Positions 37,012 through 44,939 of a stretch of DNA of 64,000 nt are shown here, piece after piece. Origin of the DNA: Kribbella qitaiheensis (lineage in GTDB: Bacteria > Actinomycetota > Actinomycetes > Propionibacteriales > Kribbellaceae); assembly GCF_014217565.1 (NCBI RefSeq), contig NZ_CP043661.1, positions 6,448,001 to 6,512,000 on the forward strand, given 5' to 3'. Below the pieces are notes generated by a model. That model did no database searches. It was given only the letters and a program-made list of their open reading frames with translations, and was not told the origin of the DNA. Every line of letters begins with the position of its first letter. Position 1 is the first letter of the stretch. The translations under genes and the position numbers were made by a program.

Positions 37012-38796
37012 TCACACTCCGGCTCCGGCGAGTGCCTCCATGACGCTTGCCCGGTGCAACTTCTTGACCGAGGGCTCGAGGTCCTCGAAGTGCGGCTGCA
37101 GCCGGTCGGTGACGAACAACTCCCGCATGCTGGTCCGGCGGACCTTGCCGCTGGTGGTGCGGAGTACGCCGCCGCGCTTGACGAAGCACACGTTCGCGAC
37201 CGGGCTGCCGGCGTACGCCGAGAGCTCGGACTTGACCAGATCGGCGAGCTGCTGGAGCTCGGTCGGCGCGGCCGCTCCGGCGGTCCGGATCTCCTGGATG
37301 ACGACGATCCGCTCGGCGCCGTCACCGGGAACACCGAACGCGGCGCTGGCACCCTCGGACAGGGCCGGGTGCAGCAGGCCGAGCTTGCGCTCCAAGTCCT
37401 GCGGATAGATGTTGCGGCCGTTGACGATGATGAGTTCCTTGATCCGGCCGGTGATGTAGAGATCGCCGTCGTGGCAGACGCCCAGGTCGCCGGTCCGCAG
37501 GTACGGGCCTTCGTCGTCGTTGGTGTAGGCGTCGAACACGGCCGCGCTCTCGTCCGGCTTGCCCCAGTAGCCCAGGGCGACACTCGGACCGCTCAGCCAG
37601 ATCTCGCCGATCCGGCCGTCCTCCAGCGGGGTGCGGGAGTCCGGATCGACGATCCGCAGGTCGAAGCCGGTCGGGACCGGCCCGCTGCTGGTCAGCTCGC
37701 GGCCGGCGGCCACGTCGTCGGTGGGAGTGAACAGGCGGCGCTCGATGTCGGCGGCGTCGACCCGGACCGGTTGCGCCCGCCGGTTCTCGTCGGTGCCGGT
37801 GACCAGCAGGCCGACCTCGGCCATCCCGTAGCAGGGCCGGATCGTCTCCGGCCGCAGGCCGGCCGGGGCGAAGTGCAGCTCGAACCGCCTCAGGGTGGCG
37901 GGGTCGACCGGCTCAGCGCCGTTGAGTGCGTGCCGCCAGCGGCTCAGGTCGAGCTGCTCGACCTGAGCCGGCTTGATCCGCCGTACGCAGAGGTCGTAGG
38001 CGAAGTTCGGCGCCGGGCTGATGTGGATGCCTTCTTGGTCGATCAGGTCGAGCCAGCGGTACGGGTCGCGCAGGAAGCTCATCGGCGACATCAGCCAGAG
38101 CGTGCCGCCGAGGAAGATCGTCGACAGTGACCCGCCGATCAGGCCCATGTCGTGATAGTGCGGCAGCCAGGACGCGACCTTCGCGCAGGTCGGCAGGCCG
38201 AAGGTCCGCTTGATCAGGTCGAGGTTGGCCCAGAGGCTCTCGTGCGAAACCATCACGCCCCGTGGCTCGCTGGTCGAACCCGACGTGAACTGCAGCAGGG
38301 CAAGCGTTTCCGGCCGGATCACCGGCTCGCGCCAGCCGTCCGGGTCGCCGAGGTCGTCGGCGTCGGTGGCGGCGCAGAGGATGTCGTGGTCGATCAGTTC
38401 AGCGAGCTGCTCCTGCAGGTCGGCGAGGTTCGCGTGGTCGGTGAAGAGCACGGAACAGCCGGCCGCGTTGACGATCGTGCGGAGCCGGTCGACCTTGCCC
38501 TTGCCGTCACCGGCGGGCAATGGGGCCGGCACCGGGATCATCCCGGCGTACAGGCAGGCGAAGAAGGCAGTCACGAAGGCGGCACCGGGCGGATAGAGGA
38601 GCAGCACGCGGTCGCCCGCGGCGCGGTGCTCCTGCAGCCAGGAGGCCAGTCGCCGCGACCGGAGGTCGAGCTCGCCGTAGCTGAGCTCGGTCCGTACCGC
38701 CGAACCGGGACCGTCGGGCAGGAAGACGATCGCGTTCTGATCGCCGATCACCTGCGCGTACTCCCGGGTCGAGTGGAAGATGTCGTTGTGCTGCAT
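37012..38796 (-). CDS. Fatty acyl-AMP ligase (FAAL)
   Basis: 594 aa from ATG at 38796, preceded by AGGAAGG. Adenylation motifs are intact: LQFTSGSTSEPRGVMVSH (residues ~169-186), SWLPHYHDMGLIGG, CYGMAE, YLRTGDLGVCHDGDLYITGR and RTTSGKVRRTSMREL (catalytic Lys). The N-terminal GDRVLLLYPPGAAFVTAFFACLYAGMIPVPAP is typical of FAALs. It activates a fatty acid as acyl-AMP and transfers it to the ACP encoded two genes upstream, committing the lipid tail to the pathway. Confidence 0.92.
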   Translation of the reverse strand: MQHNDIFHSTREYAQVIGDQNAIVFLPDGPGSAVRTELSYGELDLRSRRLASWLQEHRAAGDRVLLLYPPGAAFVTAFFACLYAGMIPVPAPLPAGDGKGKVDRLRTIVNAAGCSVLFTDHANLADLQEQLAELIDHDILCAATDADDLGDPDGWREPVIRPETLALLQFTSGSTSEPRGVMVSHESLWANLDLIKRTFGLPTCAKVASWLPHYHDMGLIGGSLSTIFLGGTLWLMSPMSFLRDPYRWLDLIDQEGIHISPAPNFAYDLCVRRIKPAQVEQLDLSRWRHALNGAEPVDPATLRRFELHFAPAGLRPETIRPCYGMAEVGLLVTGTDENRRAQPVRVDAADIERRLFTPTDDVAAGRELTSSGPVPTGFDLRIVDPDSRTPLEDGRIGEIWLSGPSVALGYWGKPDESAAVFDAYTNDDEGPYLRTGDLGVCHDGDLYITGRIKELIIVNGRNIYPQDLERKLGLLHPALSEGASAAFGVPGDGAERIVVIQEIRTAGAAAPTELQQLADLVKSELSAYAGSPVANVCFVKRGGVLRTTSGKVRRTSMRELFVTDRLQPHFEDLEPSVKKLHRASVMEALAGAGV

Positions 38797-38825
38797 GGGT
38801 TTCCTTCCTAGGGGCGTCGGTCGGG

Positions 38826-40580
38826 TCAGGCAGCCGCGGTGCCGCCGAGCCGGAGCGGGACGAGGGAGAAGAGCCGCTCGTCCTCCCAGCTGCTGAGCAT
38901 CTCGGCCTCGACCACGACGAGGCTGTCCGGATCGAGCTGCTGGTCGGGGATGAGCCGGGTGAGGATCCGCTGCAGGGCGAGCACGACCCACTCGGGCCGG
39001 CCGACGAATCCGCCACGGCCCGCGTTGGCGTTCCAGGTGTGCAGACAGGCCGCCGCCGCATGGACCAGGCAGTGCTGTCGCGCCAGGGTGAAGCCGCGTG
39101 AGTTGGAGTGCAGGTCATTGCCCTGCTTCACCAGTTCCCGGACGCCTTGCTGCAGTTTCTCCTGTACCGCAAGGACTTCTCCGGCCACCTGCTCGAGCGT
39201 CACGTACTCCGCCGGGATCGCCGCGACGACGTCCGGAAGGCTCTGCGTGATCTCGTCCAGGCCACCGTTGGTGAGCTTGAACCGGTCGAAGCGCAGATCC
39301 CACTCCGGCGGCTCGTACTCATGGTCGTAGAGGTCCTGCAGCAGGGCCTCGGTGTTCAGGTCGTACTCGGGCCGCAGCAACAGCGAAGGTAACTGGCTGG
39401 CCACCACGTGCTGGTGGACGTGGCTGGTTCCTTCGAAGATGCTGACGATCCTGTTGTCCCGCAGCATCTTCTGGAAGATGCCGTCGTTCACGCCCTCGCG
39501 CATGAAGTGCCGCGCGGCCAGGACCGAGCCGAGACTGCTCAGCACCTCGTCGATCAGACCAGGGACCAGGTACTTCGTGACCGACGACCACAGGCTGAGC
39601 CGCGCCGGCATGACCGAGATGGCCCGTGCCGTGGCTGCCGTGGTGCATTCGGCGACCAGCAGATCGACGTACGCCGCCAGTACTTGTTCGCGGATCACCT
39701 GGATCTCGTGCACGGTGCGGCCGTAGAGCCGGCGGCCGCGGATGTGGTCGAGAGTGGTGCGGAGACCGGTGTCGGCGACTCCCATCGACATCGCGGTCAC
39801 CAGGGTCCGGCTGATCTGCAGGGTCTTGATGGCCTCTTCCATCCCGCGACCACGGCTGCCGATGACGGCACTGGCCGGGACCGGGCAGTCGTTCAGGGTG
39901 ATCCCGGAGACGTCCGCGCCGCGCAGGCCGAGCGTCTTCACCCGCGGCTCGGTTGCCCAGTGCAACGGGTTGAGATTCTCCTTGTCCACCAGGAAGGCGG
40001 AGAAGCCGCGCGGTCCGGCCGGCCCGGTCCGGGCGAAGATGGTGGCGAACGTACTGCGGATGCCGTTCCCGATCGGCCACTTGGTCCCGGTCAGCAGGTA
40101 GCCCGCCTCATCGCCGCCCTCGGCGAGCACCTCGCCGGCCACGACGTCACAACCGTGATCAGCCTCGGACAGGCCGAAAGCTCCGAACGCACCGCCCTTG
40201 ATCAGCTCGGCGACCCGGGCCCGCTGGGCATCGTCACCCCAGCCCCAGACCGGCATCGCACCGAGGAAGGTGGCGCCCGAGCTCAGCGCCGGGGTCATGT
40301 CACGGCGGGCCAGCGAACGGATCAGCCCGAACATCCGCTCCATGTCGTGGAACCGGCCACCCTCGGCCGCCGGTACGTAGTGCAGTGGATAGCCCCACTC
40401 GGCCAGCGCGTCGAACGCCGGGACGGCCTTCTCCTCGCGCTCGTCGTACTCCATCTGCTCCGCGAACGTGATCCGGGAGCCCGGGGCGCGCGGGTCGCCG
40501 AGGAACTCCTCGAAGTCCTCGACGGTTTCGTGTACCGAGCTCCGGCCCGCTCTCACCTCCGGGTGAGTGGCGGTGGACAT
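38826..40580 (-). CDS. Acyl-CoA (acyl-ACP) dehydrogenase with intact active site
   Basis: 584 aa, about 200 longer than primary-metabolism dehydrogenases because of a C-terminal helical domain. AFGLSEADHGCDVVAGE corresponds to the FAD/substrate motif. VSIFEGTSHVHQHVV carries the catalytic Glu (~residue 383). The ATG overlaps the ACP stop codon (ATGA), so it is made together with the ACP. Comparable dehydrogenases next to FAAL/ACP genes desaturate the ACP-bound chain in lipopeptides such as ramoplanin and friulimicin; the bond position here is unknown. Confidence 0.9.
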   Translation of the reverse strand: MSTATHPEVRAGRSSVHETVEDFEEFLGDPRAPGSRITFAEQMEYDEREEKAVPAFDALAEWGYPLHYVPAAEGGRFHDMERMFGLIRSLARRDMTPALSSGATFLGAMPVWGWGDDAQRARVAELIKGGAFGAFGLSEADHGCDVVAGEVLAEGGDEAGYLLTGTKWPIGNGIRSTFATIFARTGPAGPRGFSAFLVDKENLNPLHWATEPRVKTLGLRGADVSGITLNDCPVPASAVIGSRGRGMEEAIKTLQISRTLVTAMSMGVADTGLRTTLDHIRGRRLYGRTVHEIQVIREQVLAAYVDLLVAECTTAATARAISVMPARLSLWSSVTKYLVPGLIDEVLSSLGSVLAARHFMREGVNDGIFQKMLRDNRIVSIFEGTSHVHQHVVASQLPSLLLRPEYDLNTEALLQDLYDHEYEPPEWDLRFDRFKLTNGGLDEITQSLPDVVAAIPAEYVTLEQVAGEVLAVQEKLQQGVRELVKQGNDLHSNSRGFTLARQHCLVHAAAACLHTWNANAGRGGFVGRPEWVVLALQRILTRLIPDQQLDPDSLVVVEAEMLSSWEDERLFSLVPLRLGGTAAA

Positions 40581-40891
40581 CAGGCGAGGCTCTCGGCGCT
40601 CGCCAGCTGCTCGGAGATCAGCGCGATGGTCGGGTAGGACCAGGCCAGGTGGTCCGGCACGTGCGTGCCCAGCCACTCCTCCAGCTCGGCCACCAGCTCC
40701 ATCGCGTGCACCGAGTCGACGCCGATCGACGCCAGCGGTGCCGTCGGGTCCACCTCGTCCGGCGTCACCCCGATCATCCGCGCCACCCGGCCGCGCAGGA
40801 ACTCGCTGAGTTCGGCGGCGGTGACCACCCGGTTCACGACCGGGGTCTCGGTTTCCCCCGGCGTAGAACCTTTCCAGTCTATCTGCGACAT
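40580..40891 (-). CDS. Acyl carrier protein
   Basis: 103 aa. The carrier motif LASIGVDSVHAMELVAELEEWLG gives the phosphopantetheine Ser (in GVDSV); a ~25-residue N-terminal leader precedes the four-helix domain. First gene of the minus-strand acyl block; it would accept the fatty acid from the FAAL, be acted on by the dehydrogenase, and hand the chain to the NRPS. AGAAGGAG precedes the ATG. Confidence 0.93.
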   Translation of the reverse strand: MSQIDWKGSTPGETETPVVNRVVTAAELSEFLRGRVARMIGVTPDEVDPTAPLASIGVDSVHAMELVAELEEWLGTHVPDHLAWSYPTIALISEQLASAESLA

Positions 40892-41617
40892 GTCGTCTCG
40901 CTCCTTCTGCGCACACCTTCGTGCTTTCGGCTACTCGGATGCCGAGCACCATCCAGGGGTCTCCGGCCGGACCCACGATCCAGAGCGCGCCTATATTCCG
41001 CCGATAGCTCTCGGAGCGGCGGGGGAGGTAAAGGGCCTCTCCTGACGCATGTGCGGATCAGAGTCAGCGGCAGGCACGCCGCTCGTCCGTCCTGTTTTCA
41101 CGTTCTGTGGCCGGGTGGCTGGACCTTGGACAGGATGTCGGGGGCTCGGACAAGCTATTTCGTGTCCCAGCCGCCGGCAGGGTGTCCCAGCCCCCGGCAG
41201 GGTGTCCCAGCCCCCGGCAGGGTGTCCCAGCCCCCGGCAGCACGTCCCGGGTTCGGGCGGGGTGCGACTTTGTGCACCGGGATCTGTGATTGCCCGGCCG
41301 GTATCTGCTCAGACCGTGCACAGAGTCTCGCTGCGGATGGCTGACGCCGGTGGGGGTCGGTGCGGCGGCTGGGCGGCGTACTGGTCCGGCGGGGTCGACT
41401 ACCAATTCCGACCTCAACGCCTTTATCGCGGCACTGGCCCACCGGAGTGGTGTACGACGTCCGGCTGAACGGCGGTTCTGGCCCGCATGTACGTCAGGAG
41501 AGCCCGTATAGGGGCGATATGGCGGTGCCGGTGAGTCTTCAAGGGAGTTCGTGAGTCCCCTGAAAGGTCGCCCGGGCACTGTCCCGGCCGGCCACCGGCG
41601 AAGCAGTGAGGTTGGTG
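40892..41617. other. Divergent intergenic control region of the cluster (726 bp)
   Basis: This gap separates the minus-strand acyl block from the plus-strand peptide block and must hold both promoters. No gene is supported in it. It contains four 20-bp tandem repeats (41162-41241). TATATTCC at 40991-40998 gives an AT-rich patch that could be the -10 region for the ACP operon. The main plus-strand promoter cannot be fixed by eye. Confidence 0.6.
41162..41241 (+). repeat. Four tandem 20-bp repeats
   Basis: Unit GTGTCCCAGCCCCCGGCAGG is repeated at 41162, 41182, 41202 and 41222; the first copy has one G for C and the last diverges in its final base. There are no spacers and 20 is not a multiple of three, so it is neither CRISPR nor coding. 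The location in the divergent control region suggests regulator binding sites or a slippage-prone tract. Confidence 0.9.
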
Positions 41618-42631
41618 GTGACAAAGATGACGCGAAAAGTTGTGCCGAGCATTCTCGACAGCATCGGTGACACGCCTCTGGTGGAGCTGGGGAACCTGAT
41701 CCCCGGTTTCCACTCCCGCGTTTTCGCGAAGATGGAACGGTTCAATCCCAGCGGCAGCATCAAGGACCGGACGGCTTACAGCATGATCCGGGCGGCACTG
41801 GCGTCAGGCGAGCTGGTTCCCGGGCGGTCGGTGGTGGTGGAGTCGAGCTCGGGCAACCTCGCCATCGGGCTGGCCCAGATCTGCCGGTACTTCGGCCTGC
41901 GGTTCATCTGCGTGGTCGACCGGAACACGACGGAGCGCAACCTGGCGATCCTGGACGCGTTCAAGGTCGAGGTGGAGGTGGTCACCGAGCCCGATCCGGC
42001 CGGTGGGCTGCTCGCCGCCCGGCTGCGGCGGGTCCGCGAGCTGGCCGCGACCGTCCCGAACGCCTACTGGCCGAACCAGTACGCCAATCCGATGAACCCC
42101 CGCGCACACCACGAGACGATGCGCGAGATCGAAGAAGCCCTGGCCGGCAAGGTCGACTACCTGTTCGCCTCGGTGAGCACGTTCGGCACCCTGCGCGGCT
42201 GCGCCGACCACATCCGCCGGGCCGGCCTGCCGACCACGGTGGTCGGGGTCGACGCCGTGGGCAGCGTGATCTTCGGCGGGTCGCCGGCGTCGCGACTGCT
42301 GCCGGGGCACGGCGCCTCGGTCCGGCCGCCGCTGGCCGACAACTCGATGGTCGACGAGGTGGTGCACATCTCCGACCTGGAGGCGGTGGTCTCCTGCCGC
42401 CGGCTGCTGATGACCGAGGCGATCCTCGGCGGCGGTTCGTCCGGCGCGACCGTGGCCGCGCTGGAGAAGTTCTCCGACCGGGTCCCGGCCGGCTCGAACT
42501 GCGTCCTGATCTTCCCCGACGGCGGCGACCGCTACGTCGACACCGTCTACTCCGACACCTGGGTCCGCCGGAACTTCGGCGAAGTCTCCCACCTCTGGAA
42601 GGAACCCTTTGAGATGAGCGTTCCCGCATGA
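41618..42631 (+). CDS. sbnA: SbnA-like N-(2-amino-2-carboxyethyl)-L-glutamate synthase (PLP)
   Basis: 337 aa from GTG at 41618 with GAGG upstream; ATG 41627 and GTG 41606 are alternatives. It is a cysteine-synthase fold with the PLP Lys in NPSGSIKDRTAYSM, SSSGNLAIGLAQIC and GGGSSGATVAAL. SbnA condenses O-phospho-L-serine with L-glutamate to give the precursor of L-2,3-diaminopropionate (Dap). It overlaps the SbnB-like gene (ATGA), the standard Dap pair seen in staphyloferrin B, viomycin and zwittermycin clusters. Confidence 0.93.
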   Translation: MTKMTRKVVPSILDSIGDTPLVELGNLIPGFHSRVFAKMERFNPSGSIKDRTAYSMIRAALASGELVPGRSVVVESSSGNLAIGLAQICRYFGLRFICVVDRNTTERNLAILDAFKVEVEVVTEPDPAGGLLAARLRRVRELAATVPNAYWPNQYANPMNPRAHHETMREIEEALAGKVDYLFASVSTFGTLRGCADHIRRAGLPTTVVGVDAVGSVIFGGSPASRLLPGHGASVRPPLADNSMVDEVVHISDLEAVVSCRRLLMTEAILGGGSSGATVAALEKFSDRVPAGSNCVLIFPDGGDRYVDTVYSDTWVRRNFGEVSHLWKEPFEMSVPA

Positions 42632-43617
42632 TCATCCTCGGTCATTCGGACGTGCGGGAGATCCTGTCCGGCAGCGAGCAGCAGACCCTCGAGGTGGTCC
42701 GGTCGGCGTACCGGCGGCACGACGAGGGCCGCTCCGCGGTACCGCACTCGGTCTTCCTGCGATTCCCCGGCGACAACCGCAACCGGATCATCGGGCTGCC
42801 TGCCTTCGCGGGTGGCGACAAGCCGGTCGCGGGCATGAAGTGGATCGCCTCCTTCCCTGGCAACGTGGAGCGGGGGCTGCAGCGCGCCAGCGCCGCGATC
42901 TTGCTCAACTCGCTGGAGAACGGTCACCCGGAAGCCCTGATCGAGGGCTCCCAGATCTCTGCCCGCCGTACGGCGGCGAGCGCGGCCGTCGCGGCCCAGG
43001 AGCTGACCGCGGGCGACCCGCCGACCGGCGTCACGCTGATCGGCACCGGCGTCATCAACCTGGAGGTGTTCCGGTTCCTCACCGAGGCGTTGCCCTCGAT
43101 CGAGGAGCTCACCGTCTTCGACACCGACGCCGAGCGGGCCGCGTCGTTCGCCGAGAAGTGCCAGGAGATCAAGCCGGTCAAGGCCAACCAGGCCGCCACC
43201 ATCGACGAGGCCATGGCCGCGCAGAAGCTGATCTCCTTCGCCACCACGGCGATCGAGCCGCACACAGGTCTTGACGCCTGCCAGCCGGGCACCGTCGTAC
43301 TGCACCTGTCGCTGCGTGACCTGTACGCCGACGCGATCGTTGCCGCGCGCAATGTTGTCGACGACGCGGACCACGTCTGCCGGGAGGGCACCTCGCTCTA
43401 CCTGGCCCAGCAGCAGACCGGCGGCCGCGCCTTCATCGACGCGCCGATCGGCGCCCTGCTCCGCGGTACGGCGAACGTCGACCGTGGCCCGGACGAGATC
43501 GTCGTCTACTCGCCATTCGGCCTCGGCGTACTGGACATGGCGCTGGCCGACTTCGTCCGGACAGAGGCGGAGCAGCGCGGTCTGGGCGCGACCTTCAACG
43601 ACTTCATTCCTGCCTGA
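42628..43617 (+). CDS. sbnB: SbnB-like N-(2-amino-2-carboxyethyl)-L-glutamate dehydrogenase
   Basis: 329 aa of the ornithine cyclodeaminase/mu-crystallin family: GMKWIASFPGN, ISARRTAASAAVAAQ, TLIGTGVINLEVFRFL (NAD-binding Rossmann loop) and VYSPFGLGVLDMALADFV. SbnB oxidatively cleaves the SbnA product to Dap and 2-oxoglutarate. Co-translated with the SbnA-like gene. Confidence 0.93.
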   Translation: MIILGHSDVREILSGSEQQTLEVVRSAYRRHDEGRSAVPHSVFLRFPGDNRNRIIGLPAFAGGDKPVAGMKWIASFPGNVERGLQRASAAILLNSLENGHPEALIEGSQISARRTAASAAVAAQELTAGDPPTGVTLIGTGVINLEVFRFLTEALPSIEELTVFDTDAERAASFAEKCQEIKPVKANQAATIDEAMAAQKLISFATTAIEPHTGLDACQPGTVVLHLSLRDLYADAIVAARNVVDDADHVCREGTSLYLAQQQTGGRAFIDAPIGALLRGTANVDRGPDEIVVYSPFGLGVLDMALADFVRTEAEQRGLGATFNDFIPA

Positions 43618-43633
43618 GAGAGGAGCAAGAAAG

Positions 43634-43852
43634 ATGCCTGAAGCAACTGACGACCGCTCCTATCTGGTGGTCCGCAACGACGAGGAGCAGTACTCGCTAC
43701 TGCTCGCTGACCGGCCGCTTCCGAAGGGCTGGCGGCCGGCTGGGTTCGAAGGCGACCGTGAGGCCTGCCTGGCGCACATCGGTGCGACCTGGACCGACCT
43801 GCGCCCGCTGAGCCTGCGCCGCCGCCTGGCGAGCGCGTCCACCACTGCCTGA
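43634..43852 (+). CDS. MbtH-like protein
   Basis: 72 aa. SYLVVRNDEEQYSLLLADRPLPKGWRPAGF, then CLAHIGATWTDLRPLSLRRRL, is the MbtH signature (conserved Trp residues and SLR end). It binds and stabilises NRPS adenylation domains. GGAGCAAGAAAG precedes the ATG at 43634; it is directly before NRPS1. Confidence 0.95.
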   Translation: MPEATDDRSYLVVRNDEEQYSLLLADRPLPKGWRPAGFEGDREACLAHIGATWTDLRPLSLRRRLASASTTA

Positions 43853-43889
43853 AACCCGTTCCATCCTTTCCCGCCAGGAGACGACTGCC

Positions 43890-44939
43890 ATGAGTGTGCA
43901 GACCACCGACAACTCTTTGATCCCTGCCCTCGTGGCCCAGCAGGCGGCGAGCTCGCCGAACGCGACGGCTGTCGTCGACGGTGATCGTGAGCTCAGCTAT
44001 GCCGAGCTGGACCAGCGGGCCGGCCGGCTCGCCCACCTCCTGCTGGAGGAAGGCGCCGGGCCGGAGACCGTGGTCGGTGTCGCGCTGGAGCGCGGCATCG
44101 ACCTGGTGGTCGCACTGCTCGCGGTGTGGCGGACCGGGGCCGGCTTCGTGACCATCGACCCGTCGTATCCGGCCGCGAGGTTGCAGTGGCTGCTGAGCGA
44201 CACCGGCGCCGAGCTGGTGCTCGCCGAGCACCAGCTCACCGAGGCGATCGAGAGCACCGGCGCACGAGTGATCGTGCCGTCCCGGCTGGTGACCGCGATC
44301 GCCGTCCGGCCGATCGAGCCGGCCCGGACGCCGGACCCGGACGGGCTCGCCTACGTGATGTACACGTCCGGTTCGACCGGTCAGCCCAAGGGCGTCGCGG
44401 TCACCCATGCCGGGATCGCGAACCGGGTCCGCTGGGCCGTCGACGCGCAGGCGCTGACCGAGAACGACCGGATCCTGCAGAAGACCCGGATCACCTTCGA
44501 CGCCATGGTGTGGGAGTTCTTCGGACCTCTCGTCAGTGGCGGCACCGTCGTACTGGCGCCCGCGGGCTCCGAGAGCGACCCCAAGGCCTTGCTGGAGGCG
44601 GTAACCCGGCAGCGCATCACCGTGCTCCAGGTCGTCCCGTCCGTACTGCGGTTGCTGGTGGACGAGTCCGGCTGGGATGCGACCGGTTCGCTGCGACTCG
44701 TGTCCTGCGCGGGCGAACCGCTGCACGCCGAGCTGGCTCAGCGGTTGCTGAAGTGCACCGATGTCGAGCTGTGGAACACCTACGGACCGACCGAGTGCTC
44801 GATCGACGTGACGGCGTTCCGTTTCGACGCGGAGCAGAAGACGGGGGCCGGTGCCGATCGGCCGGCCGATCAAGGGCATGCGCGTGCTGGTCCTCGACCC
44901 GGTCACCGGTTCGCCGGCAGCGGTCGGTGCCGTCGGTGA
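43890..44939 (+). CDS. NRPS1, 5' part: first adenylation domain (frame broken at 44841-44850)
   Basis: The frame begins with an A domain (LSYAELDQRAG, YVMYTSGSTGQPKGVAVTH, TFDAMVWEFFGPL, WNTYGPTECSIDVTAF) and runs in phase to FDAEQKTG at 44846. After that it becomes meaningless until a stop at 44937-44939, while the next frame picks up VPIGRPIKGMRVLVLD, exactly the continuation of the domain. Removing one G from the GGGGG run at 44843-44847 restores TGPVPIGRPI. Read as one 1634-residue protein, 43890-48795, with a single-base insertion or sequencing error. There is no C domain before this A domain. Confidence 0.8.
   Translation: MSVQTTDNSLIPALVAQQAASSPNATAVVDGDRELSYAELDQRAGRLAHLLLEEGAGPETVVGVALERGIDLVVALLAVWRTGAGFVTIDPSYPAARLQWLLSDTGAELVLAEHQLTEAIESTGARVIVPSRLVTAIAVRPIEPARTPDPDGLAYVMYTSGSTGQPKGVAVTHAGIANRVRWAVDAQALTENDRILQKTRITFDAMVWEFFGPLVSGGTVVLAPAGSESDPKALLEAVTRQRITVLQVVPSVLRLLVDESGWDATGSLRLVSCAGEPLHAELAQRLLKCTDVELWNTYGPTECSIDVTAFRFDAEQKTGAGADRPADQGHARAGPRPGHRFAGSGRCRR

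Noticed and set aside
41162-41241. Possible CRISPR array
   Set aside because: The repeats are directly contiguous with no spacers, only 20 bp and four copies, and no cas genes are near.
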